Source: a virus
Strand: one strand, 5' to 3'
Length of the DNA stretch: 33,243 nucleotides
Virus record (IMG/VR): IMGVR_UViG_3300034013_000129
Location: 1-33,243 of that record
In this document: positions 6,269-12,548 of the stretch, one piece after another
How positions within the stretch are numbered: position 1 is the stretch's first letter
How the letters are laid out: each line of letters opens with the position of its first letter
The notes under the pieces: generated by a model
Database searches by the model: none
What the model was told of the DNA's origin: nothing
The model's input: only the letters and a program-made list of their open reading frames with translations
Translations under genes and position numbers: made by a program

Positions 6269-7071
6269 CACTTTCCTCCCTTCTCGAATAGAGATGCTGC
6301 TTGATAACTCGATGTCGCTGTCGAATGGGAATACGACGATGAATACGAGCGGGGCATCGGCACATCCATGAACTCGGAGATCCGACCATTCTCGATGACG
6401 GCATACTCACCTTCCTTGAACGAATAGCAGAACTCGAAGGAGACATTCAGACGCTTCGCTGTCTCATCGAGAATCGCCTGCGTCGATGCACAGATGACAG
6501 AGCCGCCTTTCATCTGCCCTAGAACAAGCGGAGACGATGTCAGACGAGCCGCATGAAGCCGCTGACGACGATCGCTTGTATCGAGCCACAAGAGAGCGGC
6601 ATTGCCTCGAATCTCTGCCATTCGCTTGAAGATCGACAACTCTGTATCGCCATGAGCCAACCACGCGAATGCTGCTTCGCTATCGACTTGACCTTGACGC
6701 GAGTAGAACTCCTTGCCGATCTTCTTGAACAACTCATCATCATTCGAGACATGCCCGTTATGAACGCCGACGATGCCGCTGACATCGATGGGGTGATTGT
6801 TCAGATTGTTCGACGGATCTCCTTTCGTAGCCCAGCGAGTATGAACGATGCCCGTCGAGCCGATCTGTCCCGGCTGAATCTGCTTCGCCAATTCTGAGCC
6901 GCTGATGTTTCCCTTCAAGATGAATGTCTCGACATCCTCTGATACGGGCTGATGCCACGCGACGCCTGATGCGTCACGACCTCTGACTTCGAGAAGACGA
7001 AGAAGGATGCGAGCGCATCGCCCCGCATCGAACTCGTCTCCCTGAACATGAAATGCTCCGATTCCACACAT
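6268..7071 (-). CDS. Class II glutamine amidotransferase domain protein
   Basis: A 267-residue N-terminal-nucleophile glutaminase. The protein starts MCGIGAF, so removal of Met exposes the catalytic C2. Other hallmarks are RGRDASG near 30-36, HTRWATKGD at 77-85, NNHP at 91-94 and GVHNGH at 102-107 (oxyanion-hole Asn/Gly), with D130 in the glutamine pocket. There is no fused synthase domain, so it should release ammonia for a partner enzyme. The partner could be the amidoligase directly upstream (18-base gap) or QueC. In Crenarchaeota such a domain is fused to QueC (Gat-QueC) for archaeosine. The Ser-rich C-terminus looks unstructured. A good AAGGAAAGG ribosome-binding site precedes the ATG. 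Confidence 0.88.
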   Translation of the reverse strand: MCGIGAFHVQGDEFDAGRCARILLRLLEVRGRDASGVAWHQPVSEDVETFILKGNISGSELAKQIQPGQIGSTGIVHTRWATKGDPSNNLNNHPIDVSGIVGVHNGHVSNDDELFKKIGKEFYSRQGQVDSEAAFAWLAHGDTELSIFKRMAEIRGNAALLWLDTSDRRQRLHAARLTSSPLVLGQMKGGSVICASTQAILDETAKRLNVSFEFCYSFKEGEYAVIENGRISEFMDVPMPRSYSSSYSHSTATSSYQAASLFEKGGK

Positions 7072-7089
7072 GACTATTGATTCCTTTCC

Positions 7090-8370
7090 TTAGGCTCCGC
7101 GGCTTGCTTCGCCACGGTTGTTGCGGTTCTTGATCCACTCGACGCGAGCGTTGAGATGAGCGGCTACATCCGGAGTGATGAGCATTCGATTCAGGAGCGC
7201 CATGATGAGGCGACGCATCGCTGCTTCACATTCTTCATCCGTCACACCACGACGAAGCACGAATGCCCGGGAGTCGAAGTCTGCGCGGAGGCGAGCGATG
7301 GCATCATCGCTTGGCGTCTGAGGGAGATTCTGTGTGTAGAGGTCGTAGTGCTCTTCCCATGTGCGACCGCAATAGGTCGGCTCAGGATTGTCGACGACTG
7401 TTCCATTGTGATGGCAGAACTCATCACCGAAGATGTTGTTGACTTCTGCTTCCGTGCTTTGCGAGAGGAACAGCATCACGGCTTGATTCAGGATGACCCA
7501 CGCTCCGTGATTCTTGCCATTCAGAGATCCGTTGTGAAGACGATTCTCGAATGTTCCCTGTCGACCCCATGCTTGGAGATTCAATTCGTAGTAGCGATCG
7601 CCACCGCCACTCTTGTCGCCTGATGCCCATTCGGCAGCGAGACGCTCAGAGCGAGCCTGATCTGTTCGCTTGCACCAGCGATTATTACGACGCGAAGGAA
7701 GCACAAGCATCTCCATCGCGCGGTTGATCTTCCACCAACGACGGATGATGGCGGCTTGACCGACTTCATCGATCCATCCATTCACGCCAATGTGAATGTG
7801 ACCGCCACAAGACTGATTCACTCGCGCATCGCTATCGCGGAGCGCCATCATCGCTGTTCGCAATTCGCGGAGACCATCATCACCACGCAAGACAGGCGAG
7901 ACGACTTCGCAAGCATTGTTGCCGGTGATGGAAGCATCGCTTGTGATCTTCCAGTAGTCACGGGTGTAGTGGTTGTAGCCCTCTTGCTCTGCTTCGAGCG
8001 ATACCTGTCGAAGCGCTTGCGTCGCTCTGCGATAGCCAGCGTTGTAGCACTCGACCTCAGCGCCGAATGTTGTCCATGTGTAGCCGGGAGCGAAGATGAA
8101 TGTGTCTGACAGATCATTCGAGTCGACGAGGTATGTCTGACCGCCGAAGCGAACACCTATCTGTCGAGTCTGAATCTCTCCTTCACGACCAGCGCGACGA
8201 AGAGCGGAGATCCAAAGTGTTCTCGCTTGCTGACGAGTGGCGAGCCCGTAACTGTCAGCGCAATGCTGGAGCGTGTGACCTGCGTCTCGCATGCCAAGGA
8301 TGATGTCTGCGAGTTCATCTCGGTACATCCTCCCTTGACTTGTGTTGATGAATGTTGCTGATGATGGCAT
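7090..8370 (-). CDS. Amidoligase (glutamine-synthetase-like COOH-NH2 ligase)
   Basis: A 426-residue protein of the phage amidoligase family (GS/GCS-like fold), which forms amide bonds between carboxylates and amines using ATP. Key pieces: FGAEVE at 102-107, SDASITG at 144-150 with CEVVSP at 154-159, CGGHIHIG at 188-195, YELNLQAW at 261-268 and FENRLHNGS at 274-282. The repeated Glu and His residues match the metal/ATP-binding pattern of the superfamily. An extra N-terminal region (15-65) resembles a helix-turn-helix and contains LATRQ, shared with the protein at 5526-5849. The neighbouring class II glutamine amidotransferase suggests ammonia as nitrogen donor. The substrate is unknown; published genomic analyses link such pairs to peptide or cell-wall modification. 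Confidence 0.85.
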   Translation of the reverse strand: MPSSATFINTSQGRMYRDELADIILGMRDAGHTLQHCADSYGLATRQQARTLWISALRRAGREGEIQTRQIGVRFGGQTYLVDSNDLSDTFIFAPGYTWTTFGAEVECYNAGYRRATQALRQVSLEAEQEGYNHYTRDYWKITSDASITGNNACEVVSPVLRGDDGLRELRTAMMALRDSDARVNQSCGGHIHIGVNGWIDEVGQAAIIRRWWKINRAMEMLVLPSRRNNRWCKRTDQARSERLAAEWASGDKSGGGDRYYELNLQAWGRQGTFENRLHNGSLNGKNHGAWVILNQAVMLFLSQSTEAEVNNIFGDEFCHHNGTVVDNPEPTYCGRTWEEHYDLYTQNLPQTPSDDAIARLRADFDSRAFVLRRGVTDEECEAAMRRLIMALLNRMLITPDVAAHLNARVEWIKNRNNRGEASRGA

Positions 8371-8536
8371 CTCTGCCCCTTTCGGTTTCGCAGGCTCCCC
8401 GCCTGCTCACCGACCATCTTATCAACTTTGCTAATACGGCCATGTGACCCTTATGGGGCAAGGCTTTGCGGGGGGCGCTCCTCTCGAAACCTGAGAAACC
8501 GCAACCAAACCGGAGCGGGAGCGGAGCGGCGCTCCT
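8371..8536 (-). promoter_or_regulatory. Leader region upstream of the amidoligase cassette
   Basis: A 166-base gene-free stretch between the cassette and the regulator genes. It contains a 6-bp hairpin (GCAGGC-GGGGA-GCCTGC on the minus strand) at 8390-8406, a direct repeat of GGCGCTCCTCT at 8474-8484 and 8528-8538, and the odd-centred palindrome GGAGCGGCGCTCC at 8523-8535. A GAAAGGGG box precedes the ATG of the amidoligase. A promoter is expected here, but I found no convincing -35/-10 pair. Confidence 0.45.
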
Positions 8537-8782
8537 CTATCGATCCGTCAGATCGTCTTCATCAATTTGCACACAAAGGAGTGATGCTTCATCGAGTCGG
8601 TAGAGGAATTGAAGATCATCTTCATCGCTTCTCTTGTGTGTGATGCCAGCACGATTCGCTAGCACATAGCGGAGCGAATCAATGTCGGTCGGATTCCATC
8701 CACCGAGTAGTTGATTCAAGACATGAGTCGCTGTCTTTCCGCTTGTCTTCTTTCCATCGTTCCAAAGAACATGAACTGTCAT
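8537..8782 (-). CDS. Small hypothetical protein
   Basis: An 81-residue protein beginning MTVHVLWNDG, with a Gly/Lys/Thr-rich N-terminus and a conspicuously acidic C-terminal third. It contains LGGWNPTDIDSLRYVLANRAG, probably helical. I do not recognise the family. Its ATG overlaps the stop of the helix-turn-helix gene as ATGA, so it is translationally coupled to it; it may be an accessory to that regulator. A longer reading from 8806 is unlikely because of the coupled start. Confidence 0.65.
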   Translation of the reverse strand: MTVHVLWNDGKKTSGKTATHVLNQLLGGWNPTDIDSLRYVLANRAGITHKRSDEDDLQFLYRLDEASLLCVQIDEDDLTDR

Positions 8783-9042
8783 AGTTGCCACCATTCGTTT
8801 CCCCAAATTGCTGCTGGATGACTTCGTAGATACTTGACCGCAATGCGATCTGCTTTCGCGTAATGGATTCCCGGCTCAAAGTTTCCTGATCTCCACTTGA
8901 CCATCGTTCCGGGATTCACTCCTAATGCTTCCGCTGCTTCTCGACATGGAAGGTCGGCAACGAATCGAAGGAGCGGCTCAGGTGATAATCGACCGGGTCG
9001 TTCACGCTTAGACCAAACATCTTCAACTCTTGGTTCCGACAT
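8779..9042 (-). CDS. Helix-turn-helix DNA-binding protein
   Basis: An 87-residue basic protein. Residues 20-50 form a likely helix-turn-helix (CREAAEALGVNPGTMVKW), and the C-terminus ends HPAAIWGNEWWQL, an arrangement I recall from actinophage DNA-binding proteins in which the helix-turn-helix is followed by a Trp-rich segment. It follows the XRE-type gene by 11 bases, so both probably respond to the same promoter. It may act as a Cro-like or early-gene regulator. No excisionase-specific feature is visible. Confidence 0.75.
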   Translation of the reverse strand: MSEPRVEDVWSKRERPGRLSPEPLLRFVADLPCREAAEALGVNPGTMVKWRSGNFEPGIHYAKADRIAVKYLRSHPAAIWGNEWWQL

Positions 9043-9053
9043 TCACCACCGAA

Positions 9054-9305
9054 TCAATTCCCTGAGCCTCCATACGCGACTTCGAGAATCAGTTGTCCAC
9101 GATCGAGACCGAGCGCTAACTCGATGGCGACCAAGTCTTCGACTGATGGTGCCACCTTGCCTCGCTCCCAAGCAGAGATCAGCGGTTGAGACACGCCGAC
9201 CTTTGACGCTAGGAGTTGCTGGCTTGTTGTGTTCGCTTCACGATGTCGCTTGATGCTTATCGCTGCGTGACGCTTGATCTGTTCTCGGCTCTTCCTGATG
9301 CTCAT
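9054..9305 (-). CDS. XRE/Cro-CI type helix-turn-helix regulator
   Basis: An 83-residue protein with a classical HTH_3 domain: QQLLASKVGVSQPLISAWERGK at about 28-49, where VSQPLISAWERG contains the recognition helix, followed by PSVEDLVAIELALGL. I use the ATG at 9305 because AGGAG lies six bases upstream. A 26-bp inverted repeat (9318-9343) directly precedes the ribosome-binding site, suggesting autoregulation. With no integrase in the window, it need not be a lysogeny repressor. Confidence 0.85.
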   Translation of the reverse strand: MSIRKSREQIKRHAAISIKRHREANTTSQQLLASKVGVSQPLISAWERGKVAPSVEDLVAIELALGLDRGQLILEVAYGGSGN

Positions 9306-9317
9306 GCTGTCTCCTGT

Positions 9318-9343
9318 CGCTTGACAACACGATAACACAAGCG
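9318..9343. promoter_or_regulatory. Candidate operator dyad before the XRE gene
   Basis: The arms CGCTTG (9318-9323) and CAAGCG (9338-9343) form an inverted repeat separated by 14 bases, in the short gap between the lysozyme-like gene and the XRE regulator. An overlapping perfect 8-bp palindrome AAGCGCTT lies at 9339-9346. Such spacing fits a dimeric helix-turn-helix repressor contacting adjacent helical turns. Binding is inferred. Confidence 0.5.
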
Positions 9344-9346
9344 CTT

Positions 9347-9820
9347 CTAATTAGGCGTACTTCTACCGCTGGTGCTTCGCCAGTTCGACAAGCCTTTGCC
9401 ATCGTCGTAGAGAATCGCAGCGACGCGGATGTTGCAGGTCGGATCTTGGAGGATAAGCATCTTCCCGAATGGCGCTCCACATACTTGTGAAGTCAAGGTC
9501 TTCCATGAGGAATTGATCTGCAAGAGTCCGACATCGTAAGACTTCACGGCTTTGCACTTGCGATAGGTGCGAGCGTGTGAGAGTTTGCAGTCTCGATGAG
9601 ACTTCCCGGAGTGATAATTCCAGCCGACAGCCTTTGGTTGGCATCGAGATTCACGCCACATGATGGGAGCGAACACCTTCACCGGGAGCCCATGCTTCCG
9701 AAGGAGGCTGTGCCATTGTGGACAAGGCAGGGGATTACTCGCCTCTGCTTCCACAGGGGTTGTCGACAGAAGAATCAGGATGATGAAGCATGCTGCTGCT
9801 GCTTTGCGTATCCATTGCAT
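9347..9820 (-). CDS. Exported lysozyme/transglycosylase-like protein
   Basis: A 157-residue protein with an N-terminal signal sequence (basic start, hydrophobic 7-20, cleavage region near TPVEAEAS at 21-28). The mature part looks like a lysozyme-like/SLT domain: catalytic-type E57 in IMWRESRC, YDVGLLQINSSW at 95-106, and CNIRVAAILYDDGKGLSNW near 129-147. Six Cys residues (33, 60, 78, 89, 114, 129) could make disulfides, fitting an exported enzyme. It is far from the lysis block and lies between replication genes and a regulator, so a role in wall remodelling or superinfection control is possible. AAGG lies eight bases before the ATG. Confidence 0.78.
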   Translation of the reverse strand: MQWIRKAAAACFIILILLSTTPVEAEASNPLPCPQWHSLLRKHGLPVKVFAPIMWRESRCQPKAVGWNYHSGKSHRDCKLSHARTYRKCKAVKSYDVGLLQINSSWKTLTSQVCGAPFGKMLILQDPTCNIRVAAILYDDGKGLSNWRSTSGRSTPN

Positions 9821-9954
9821 TCACTTTCCTTTCGCTGATCATCGATTCAACGCTGAATGCTGTCGCATTGATTCGATGTGTTCCCGAAGAACCATCAGAC
9901 TTGTTCATGGAATGGGATGAAACGACCCTAGTCCGTGCTGTCTCATTTGTTGAG

Positions 9955-10314
9955 TCATCTCCCGTGTTGGAATCGCAACCACTTTCCTGCTTCGCATTGG
10001 CAGTAGTGAGACTTCCTCATCGAATCATCCTCGATCGTGGTGAAGATTCCGTGACCATTGCAGGTCTCGCAGTCGATCCGTGGAGGCTCCGGGAGCGCTG
10101 GTCGATAGGGCTTCGCAAGAGTGATGATGTGAGCGGGCATCACTCGCTTGTCGCTGCTTTGGTAATGGTCTCGCAATGCTTGGAGCGCCATGTCGAGGTC
10201 GATCCATTCAGGAAGCAACTCTGACCAAGCGAGGAGCGAGGCTTCATTCACCATCAGCCGGTCGTCGATGACTCTGACGGCTGCTAGGAAGCGGGCTAGA
10301 TCGGCGGGCTTCAC
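9955..10314 (-). CDS. Helicase-loader-like protein with DnaJ-type zinc motif
   Basis: A 119-residue protein. Residues 1-70 resemble the N-terminal domain of phage helicase loaders of the G39P type (LLPEWIDLDMALQALRDHY then VMPAHI). Residues 82-110 hold a Cys cluster CETCNGHG and CQC, like half of a DnaJ zinc finger. The start overlaps the stop of the wHTH replication protein by four bases. A role in bringing the host replicative helicase to the phage origin fits the absence of a phage helicase, polymerase or primase. The family assignment is tentative. Confidence 0.65.
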   Translation of the reverse strand: MKPADLARFLAAVRVIDDRLMVNEASLLAWSELLPEWIDLDMALQALRDHYQSSDKRVMPAHIITLAKPYRPALPEPPRIDCETCNGHGIFTTIEDDSMRKSHYCQCEAGKWLRFQHGR

Positions 10315-11057
10315 TTCTCTAATTCCCTGAGAGGCGCTTCTACGGCGCTCAGAGCGACTTTGGAGAGGAAGTCGAGGTCTCGGCTCAGCCTGTCTTCTCC
10401 TGCCGTTCTACGGCTTCCTGAGTTGGTGAGAATCCGATCGAATTGAGACACGCTCGGCACGGTGGCGCATTCGCGGAGCGCCTGCCGGATCTCCCCGCTC
10501 GACCAGCCAGCGGTCAAGGCAGCCGACACAGTCGACCTCAGAGCGAAGAACGCGTTCTTCCCTGTGGGAACTCGACCATCGTGTTTGTCTTTGTAGTTCT
10601 GCCACCACTCATTCACGAGACCATCGACTACCACTCGGCGGGAATCCGCTTCGCTGTCATCTTGTATCTCATTCTTTGTGATCTCATTCTTCCTATTAGC
10701 ACCTGAATCCCCGACGACCGGGTTTCCCGAAGTCGGATTCTCAGGCATCGGGAAGTGATTCTCAGACATGGGGATCTCCTTGATGTAAGCCCGCGTCGAC
10801 CAGCGACCACGCTCATCCTGTTCCCGCTGACGAATCAGGTATCCGCATTCTTCGAGTTCTTTCAAGGCAGCGCGGACAGCATCTCGACCTTCCTTGCCAG
10901 CACGAGCGATGGCAGAGGAATCAATTCGCCAGCCGGTCGGGAACGAAAGTAGGAAGTGGTGAATCCCACGAGCGCGGAAAGATAAGCGGCTGTCGCGCAT
11001 CACATCATTAGCGATGATGGTGAAGTGGGATTCGTGGTCGCCACGAATGATCTCCAT
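10311..11057 (-). CDS. Replication initiator-like winged-helix protein
   Basis: A 248-residue protein. The N-terminal 100 residues form a winged helix typical of phage replication/O-type proteins: FRARGIHHFLLSFPTGW, then DAVRAALKELEECGYLIR. The middle (105-140) is low-complexity and Asn/Glu/Asp-rich, likely disordered. The C-terminal part (NEWWQNYKDKHDGRVPTG) is helical, as in DnaD/O-like proteins. It is followed by a helicase-loader-like gene, so the pair probably starts replication. AAGGAG lies seven bases before the ATG. A hairpin (11115-11152) separates it from the upstream gene. Origin-like repeats within the gene were not obvious. Confidence 0.72.
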   Translation of the reverse strand: MEIIRGDHESHFTIIANDVMRDSRLSFRARGIHHFLLSFPTGWRIDSSAIARAGKEGRDAVRAALKELEECGYLIRQREQDERGRWSTRAYIKEIPMSENHFPMPENPTSGNPVVGDSGANRKNEITKNEIQDDSEADSRRVVVDGLVNEWWQNYKDKHDGRVPTGKNAFFALRSTVSAALTAGWSSGEIRQALRECATVPSVSQFDRILTNSGSRRTAGEDRLSRDLDFLSKVALSAVEAPLRELEK

Positions 11058-11114
11058 GTGCTGTCTCCTTAGTAGAGCAACGCTTCGTAGTATTGCGTTG
11101 CGATGAATAATCGT

Positions 11115-11152
11115 CGAAGCCTGTTGCCGATGCTGTCCGGTGGCAGGCTTCG
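11115..11152 (-). terminator. Hairpin after the resolvase-like gene
   Basis: A perfect 9-bp stem (CGAAGCCTG/CAGGCTTCG) with a 20-base loop starts directly after the stop codon at 11153. Flanking AATAA and TTATT can extend the pairing past a 4-base bulge. It probably ends or attenuates the 13003-11153 transcript before the replication genes. There is no strong U-tract, so it may be an attenuator or processing site. Confidence 0.55.
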
Positions 11153-11608
11153 TTATTTGGGCTGTATGCCAGTTAGTTCAACGAACTGTGATAGTCGCAT
11201 GACAATCAAACCATCGCTAGTGCCATCAGGCATTGCGACAAGAGCAAATGGTCTCGGATCTCCGATCGGTCGATGTTGTTCGCTTTGTATTTCGCATCGG
11301 AGGTAAGCGGTGAATACCGGCTTGATCTGTGCGCCTGCTTTGACTTCAAGACGAATCGCTCCTCCCCACAATTCCTCATGGCGAGAGTTGACTCCTTCAA
11401 TGCCTAACGCCTTGCGAGCCTTGCGAGCCTTTGCATCGCCTTTCGCTCGATTCCTTTGACCTCGACATCGAGGACAAACACATCCGCGAATGTGACCCTC
11501 AGGTCGTTTGCGAGGAGTTCCGAACAATCCGCAACCACAAGCACAGTCGGCTTTCGCTTTGAGCATTGATTCATTCATGTCGACAAGGTAGCAGATGTGT
11601 GAATACAT
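11153..11608 (-). CDS. Holliday-junction-resolvase-like nuclease with Cys cluster
   Basis: A protein of about 151 residues. A Cys-rich zinc-like region (CACGCGLFGTPRK, then CVCPRCRGQRNR) is followed by KGDAKARKARKALG and a C-terminal nuclease-like half. The segment RHEELWGG...RLEVKAG, with Glu and the E-x-K pair, fits a PD-(D/E)xK/Hjc-type active site, a pattern I recall from actinophage resolvases. It would resolve recombination or replication intermediates made with the YqaJ/ERF pair. The start is uncertain: ATG 11608 (TGATG with the upstream gene) is used; 11578, 11566 or GTG 11623 are alternatives. Confidence 0.72.
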   Translation of the reverse strand: MYSHICYLVDMNESMLKAKADCACGCGLFGTPRKRPEGHIRGCVCPRCRGQRNRAKGDAKARKARKALGIEGVNSRHEELWGGAIRLEVKAGAQIKPVFTAYLRCEIQSEQHRPIGDPRPFALVAMPDGTSDGLIVMRLSQFVELTGIQPK

Positions 11609-11769
11609 CAGTCGGGCTGACACAAGACACAGCAGGCTCCCCAGTCTTGATCTTCATCAAGCATCGTCAAGCAGTAGTGACAGAATCCTCGAAGACATTC
11701 ACCTTCATTGATCTCGCAATTCGGACAAATGAATCCTTCGTAGTTTGATTCTCGACAAGTCTTCTTCAC
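11608..11769 (-). CDS. Tiny Cys-rich zinc-ribbon protein
   Basis: A 53-residue protein starting with GTG, with nine cysteines at 5, 15, 18, 25, 30, 33, 46, 47 and 50. The CPNC (15-18), CHYC (30-33) and CCVLC (46-50) groups look like two zinc knuckles. It starts in the overlap GTGA with the stop of the previous gene and ends in TGATG overlap with the resolvase-like gene, so reading-frame economy supports that it is real. It might be an accessory to the resolvase. No known family is recognised. Confidence 0.72.
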   Translation of the reverse strand: MKKTCRESNYEGFICPNCEINEGECLRGFCHYCLTMLDEDQDWGACCVLCQPD

Positions 11770-11993
11770 TCCTCAGACAACCATTCTTCGATTATCCCGG
11801 CTGCCCTAGCAATGTCAGCAAGACGAACCGCCATCGCTTGAAGGATCTCCTGATGCGTCATGTCCTCTGCCATCTCATCGGTGATGCCGACAAGGTGACA
11901 AGCCTTACGAAACTCACCGCTACTGAATGCTTCGTCATACTTGTGAAGAATGTCGAACGCTTGGAGCCGCGTCATCTTTCGTTCATCGCTCAT
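11766..11993 (-). CDS. Small helical protein of unknown function
   Basis: A 75-residue charged protein (MSDERKMTRLQAF...), predicted mostly alpha-helical, ending in EEWLSEE. No catalytic motif is seen. GGGGAG lies five bases before the chosen ATG, and that ATG overlaps the stop of a 25-residue membrane peptide gene (ATGA). An upstream in-frame ATG at 12020 is less likely because it lacks such coupling. Confidence 0.68.
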   Translation of the reverse strand: MSDERKMTRLQAFDILHKYDEAFSSGEFRKACHLVGITDEMAEDMTHQEILQAMAVRLADIARAAGIIEEWLSEE

Positions 11994-12067
11994 AGTTTCT
12001 CCCCGATCAGAACGCCACATACAAAGATGGCAAGTAGCCCAATGAGAGTTGTGATTATCTCACCCAC
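11990..12067 (-). CDS. 25-residue single-span membrane peptide
   Basis: A very short gene: GTG start, 25 codons, TGA. The peptide begins MGEIITTLIGLLA and is almost entirely one hydrophobic helix of about 20 residues followed by GEKL. A perfect AGGAGG lies seven bases upstream of the GTG, the best Shine-Dalgarno site of the neighbourhood, although it is inside the 3' end of the preceding gene. The stop overlaps the next ATG as ATGA. Strong signals on both sides argue it is translated. A regulatory or membrane-targeting micropeptide is plausible; function is unknown. Confidence 0.68.
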   Translation of the reverse strand: MGEIITTLIGLLAIFVCGVLIGEKL

Positions 12068-12548
12068 CGTTGAGCCTCCTGTATCTCGCAATGTCGTTCT
12101 CCAATTTCAGATTGTTCCTGATGTTGATCAGAAGCGAAGGAGTGTCGAGAATCCCTCGCAGAATCTCGCGCTCCAATTCACGCATGGCTGACGCTGATGT
12201 CTTTGATGGCTCATCGATCCGTTCAAGCGGAGCGAAGCGATCAATGTGGTCGACATGAACATACGGATGGCATCGCTGACGCTTCATGTGAAGCATGAAC
12301 ACGAATCCCTTTCGATGAAGATTCGACAGCGCTCCACTCACCTGCCCATGATGAAGACTGAGCATCGAGGAAAGATCCTTCCATGTCAGTCCATCAGGAT
12401 GTTTGCGTAAGACTTCGAGGATGAGAGAGGCGCGAGCGTTGAACATCCCGCTCGCAGCCTCACTCTTTGCCCGTTCTCGTGAAGCAGGGATCGAAACGAA
12501 TCCTGCATCATCGCCATACGCGAAGAATGATTCTTCGCTCTCCATCAT
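12060..12548 (-). CDS. Winged-helix DNA-binding protein
   Basis: A 162-residue protein. The central part (about 35-90) is a winged helix: ILEVLRKHPDGLTWKDLSSML, then HHGQVSGALSNLHRKGFV. The C-terminus is helical and charged. I do not recognise a named family; similar small DNA-binding proteins occur in actinophage early regions. It starts as ATG in an overlap with the previous stop (ATGATG region) and could begin one codon later. It may control the neighbouring genes or bind replication DNA. Confidence 0.7.
   Translation of the reverse strand: MMESEESFFAYGDDAGFVSIPASRERAKSEAASGMFNARASLILEVLRKHPDGLTWKDLSSMLSLHHGQVSGALSNLHRKGFVFMLHMKRQRCHPYVHVDHIDRFAPLERIDEPSKTSASAMRELEREILRGILDTPSLLINIRNNLKLENDIARYRRLNGG

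Noticed and set aside
8415-8440. A DnaA box/origin (TTATCAACT) in the leader before the amidoligase
   Set aside because: Only 7 of 9 bases match the consensus and there is no cluster of boxes.
9321-9353. A plus-strand promoter (TTGACA with downstream TAATTA)
   Set aside because: Spacing is about 21 bases, no plus-strand gene follows, and the TTGACA is part of the inverted repeat.
9735-9908. A 57-residue minus-strand frame starting in the gap before the lysozyme-like gene
   Set aside because: It overlaps the lysozyme-like gene by 86 bases, has a Ser-rich unremarkable sequence and no convincing ribosome-binding site.
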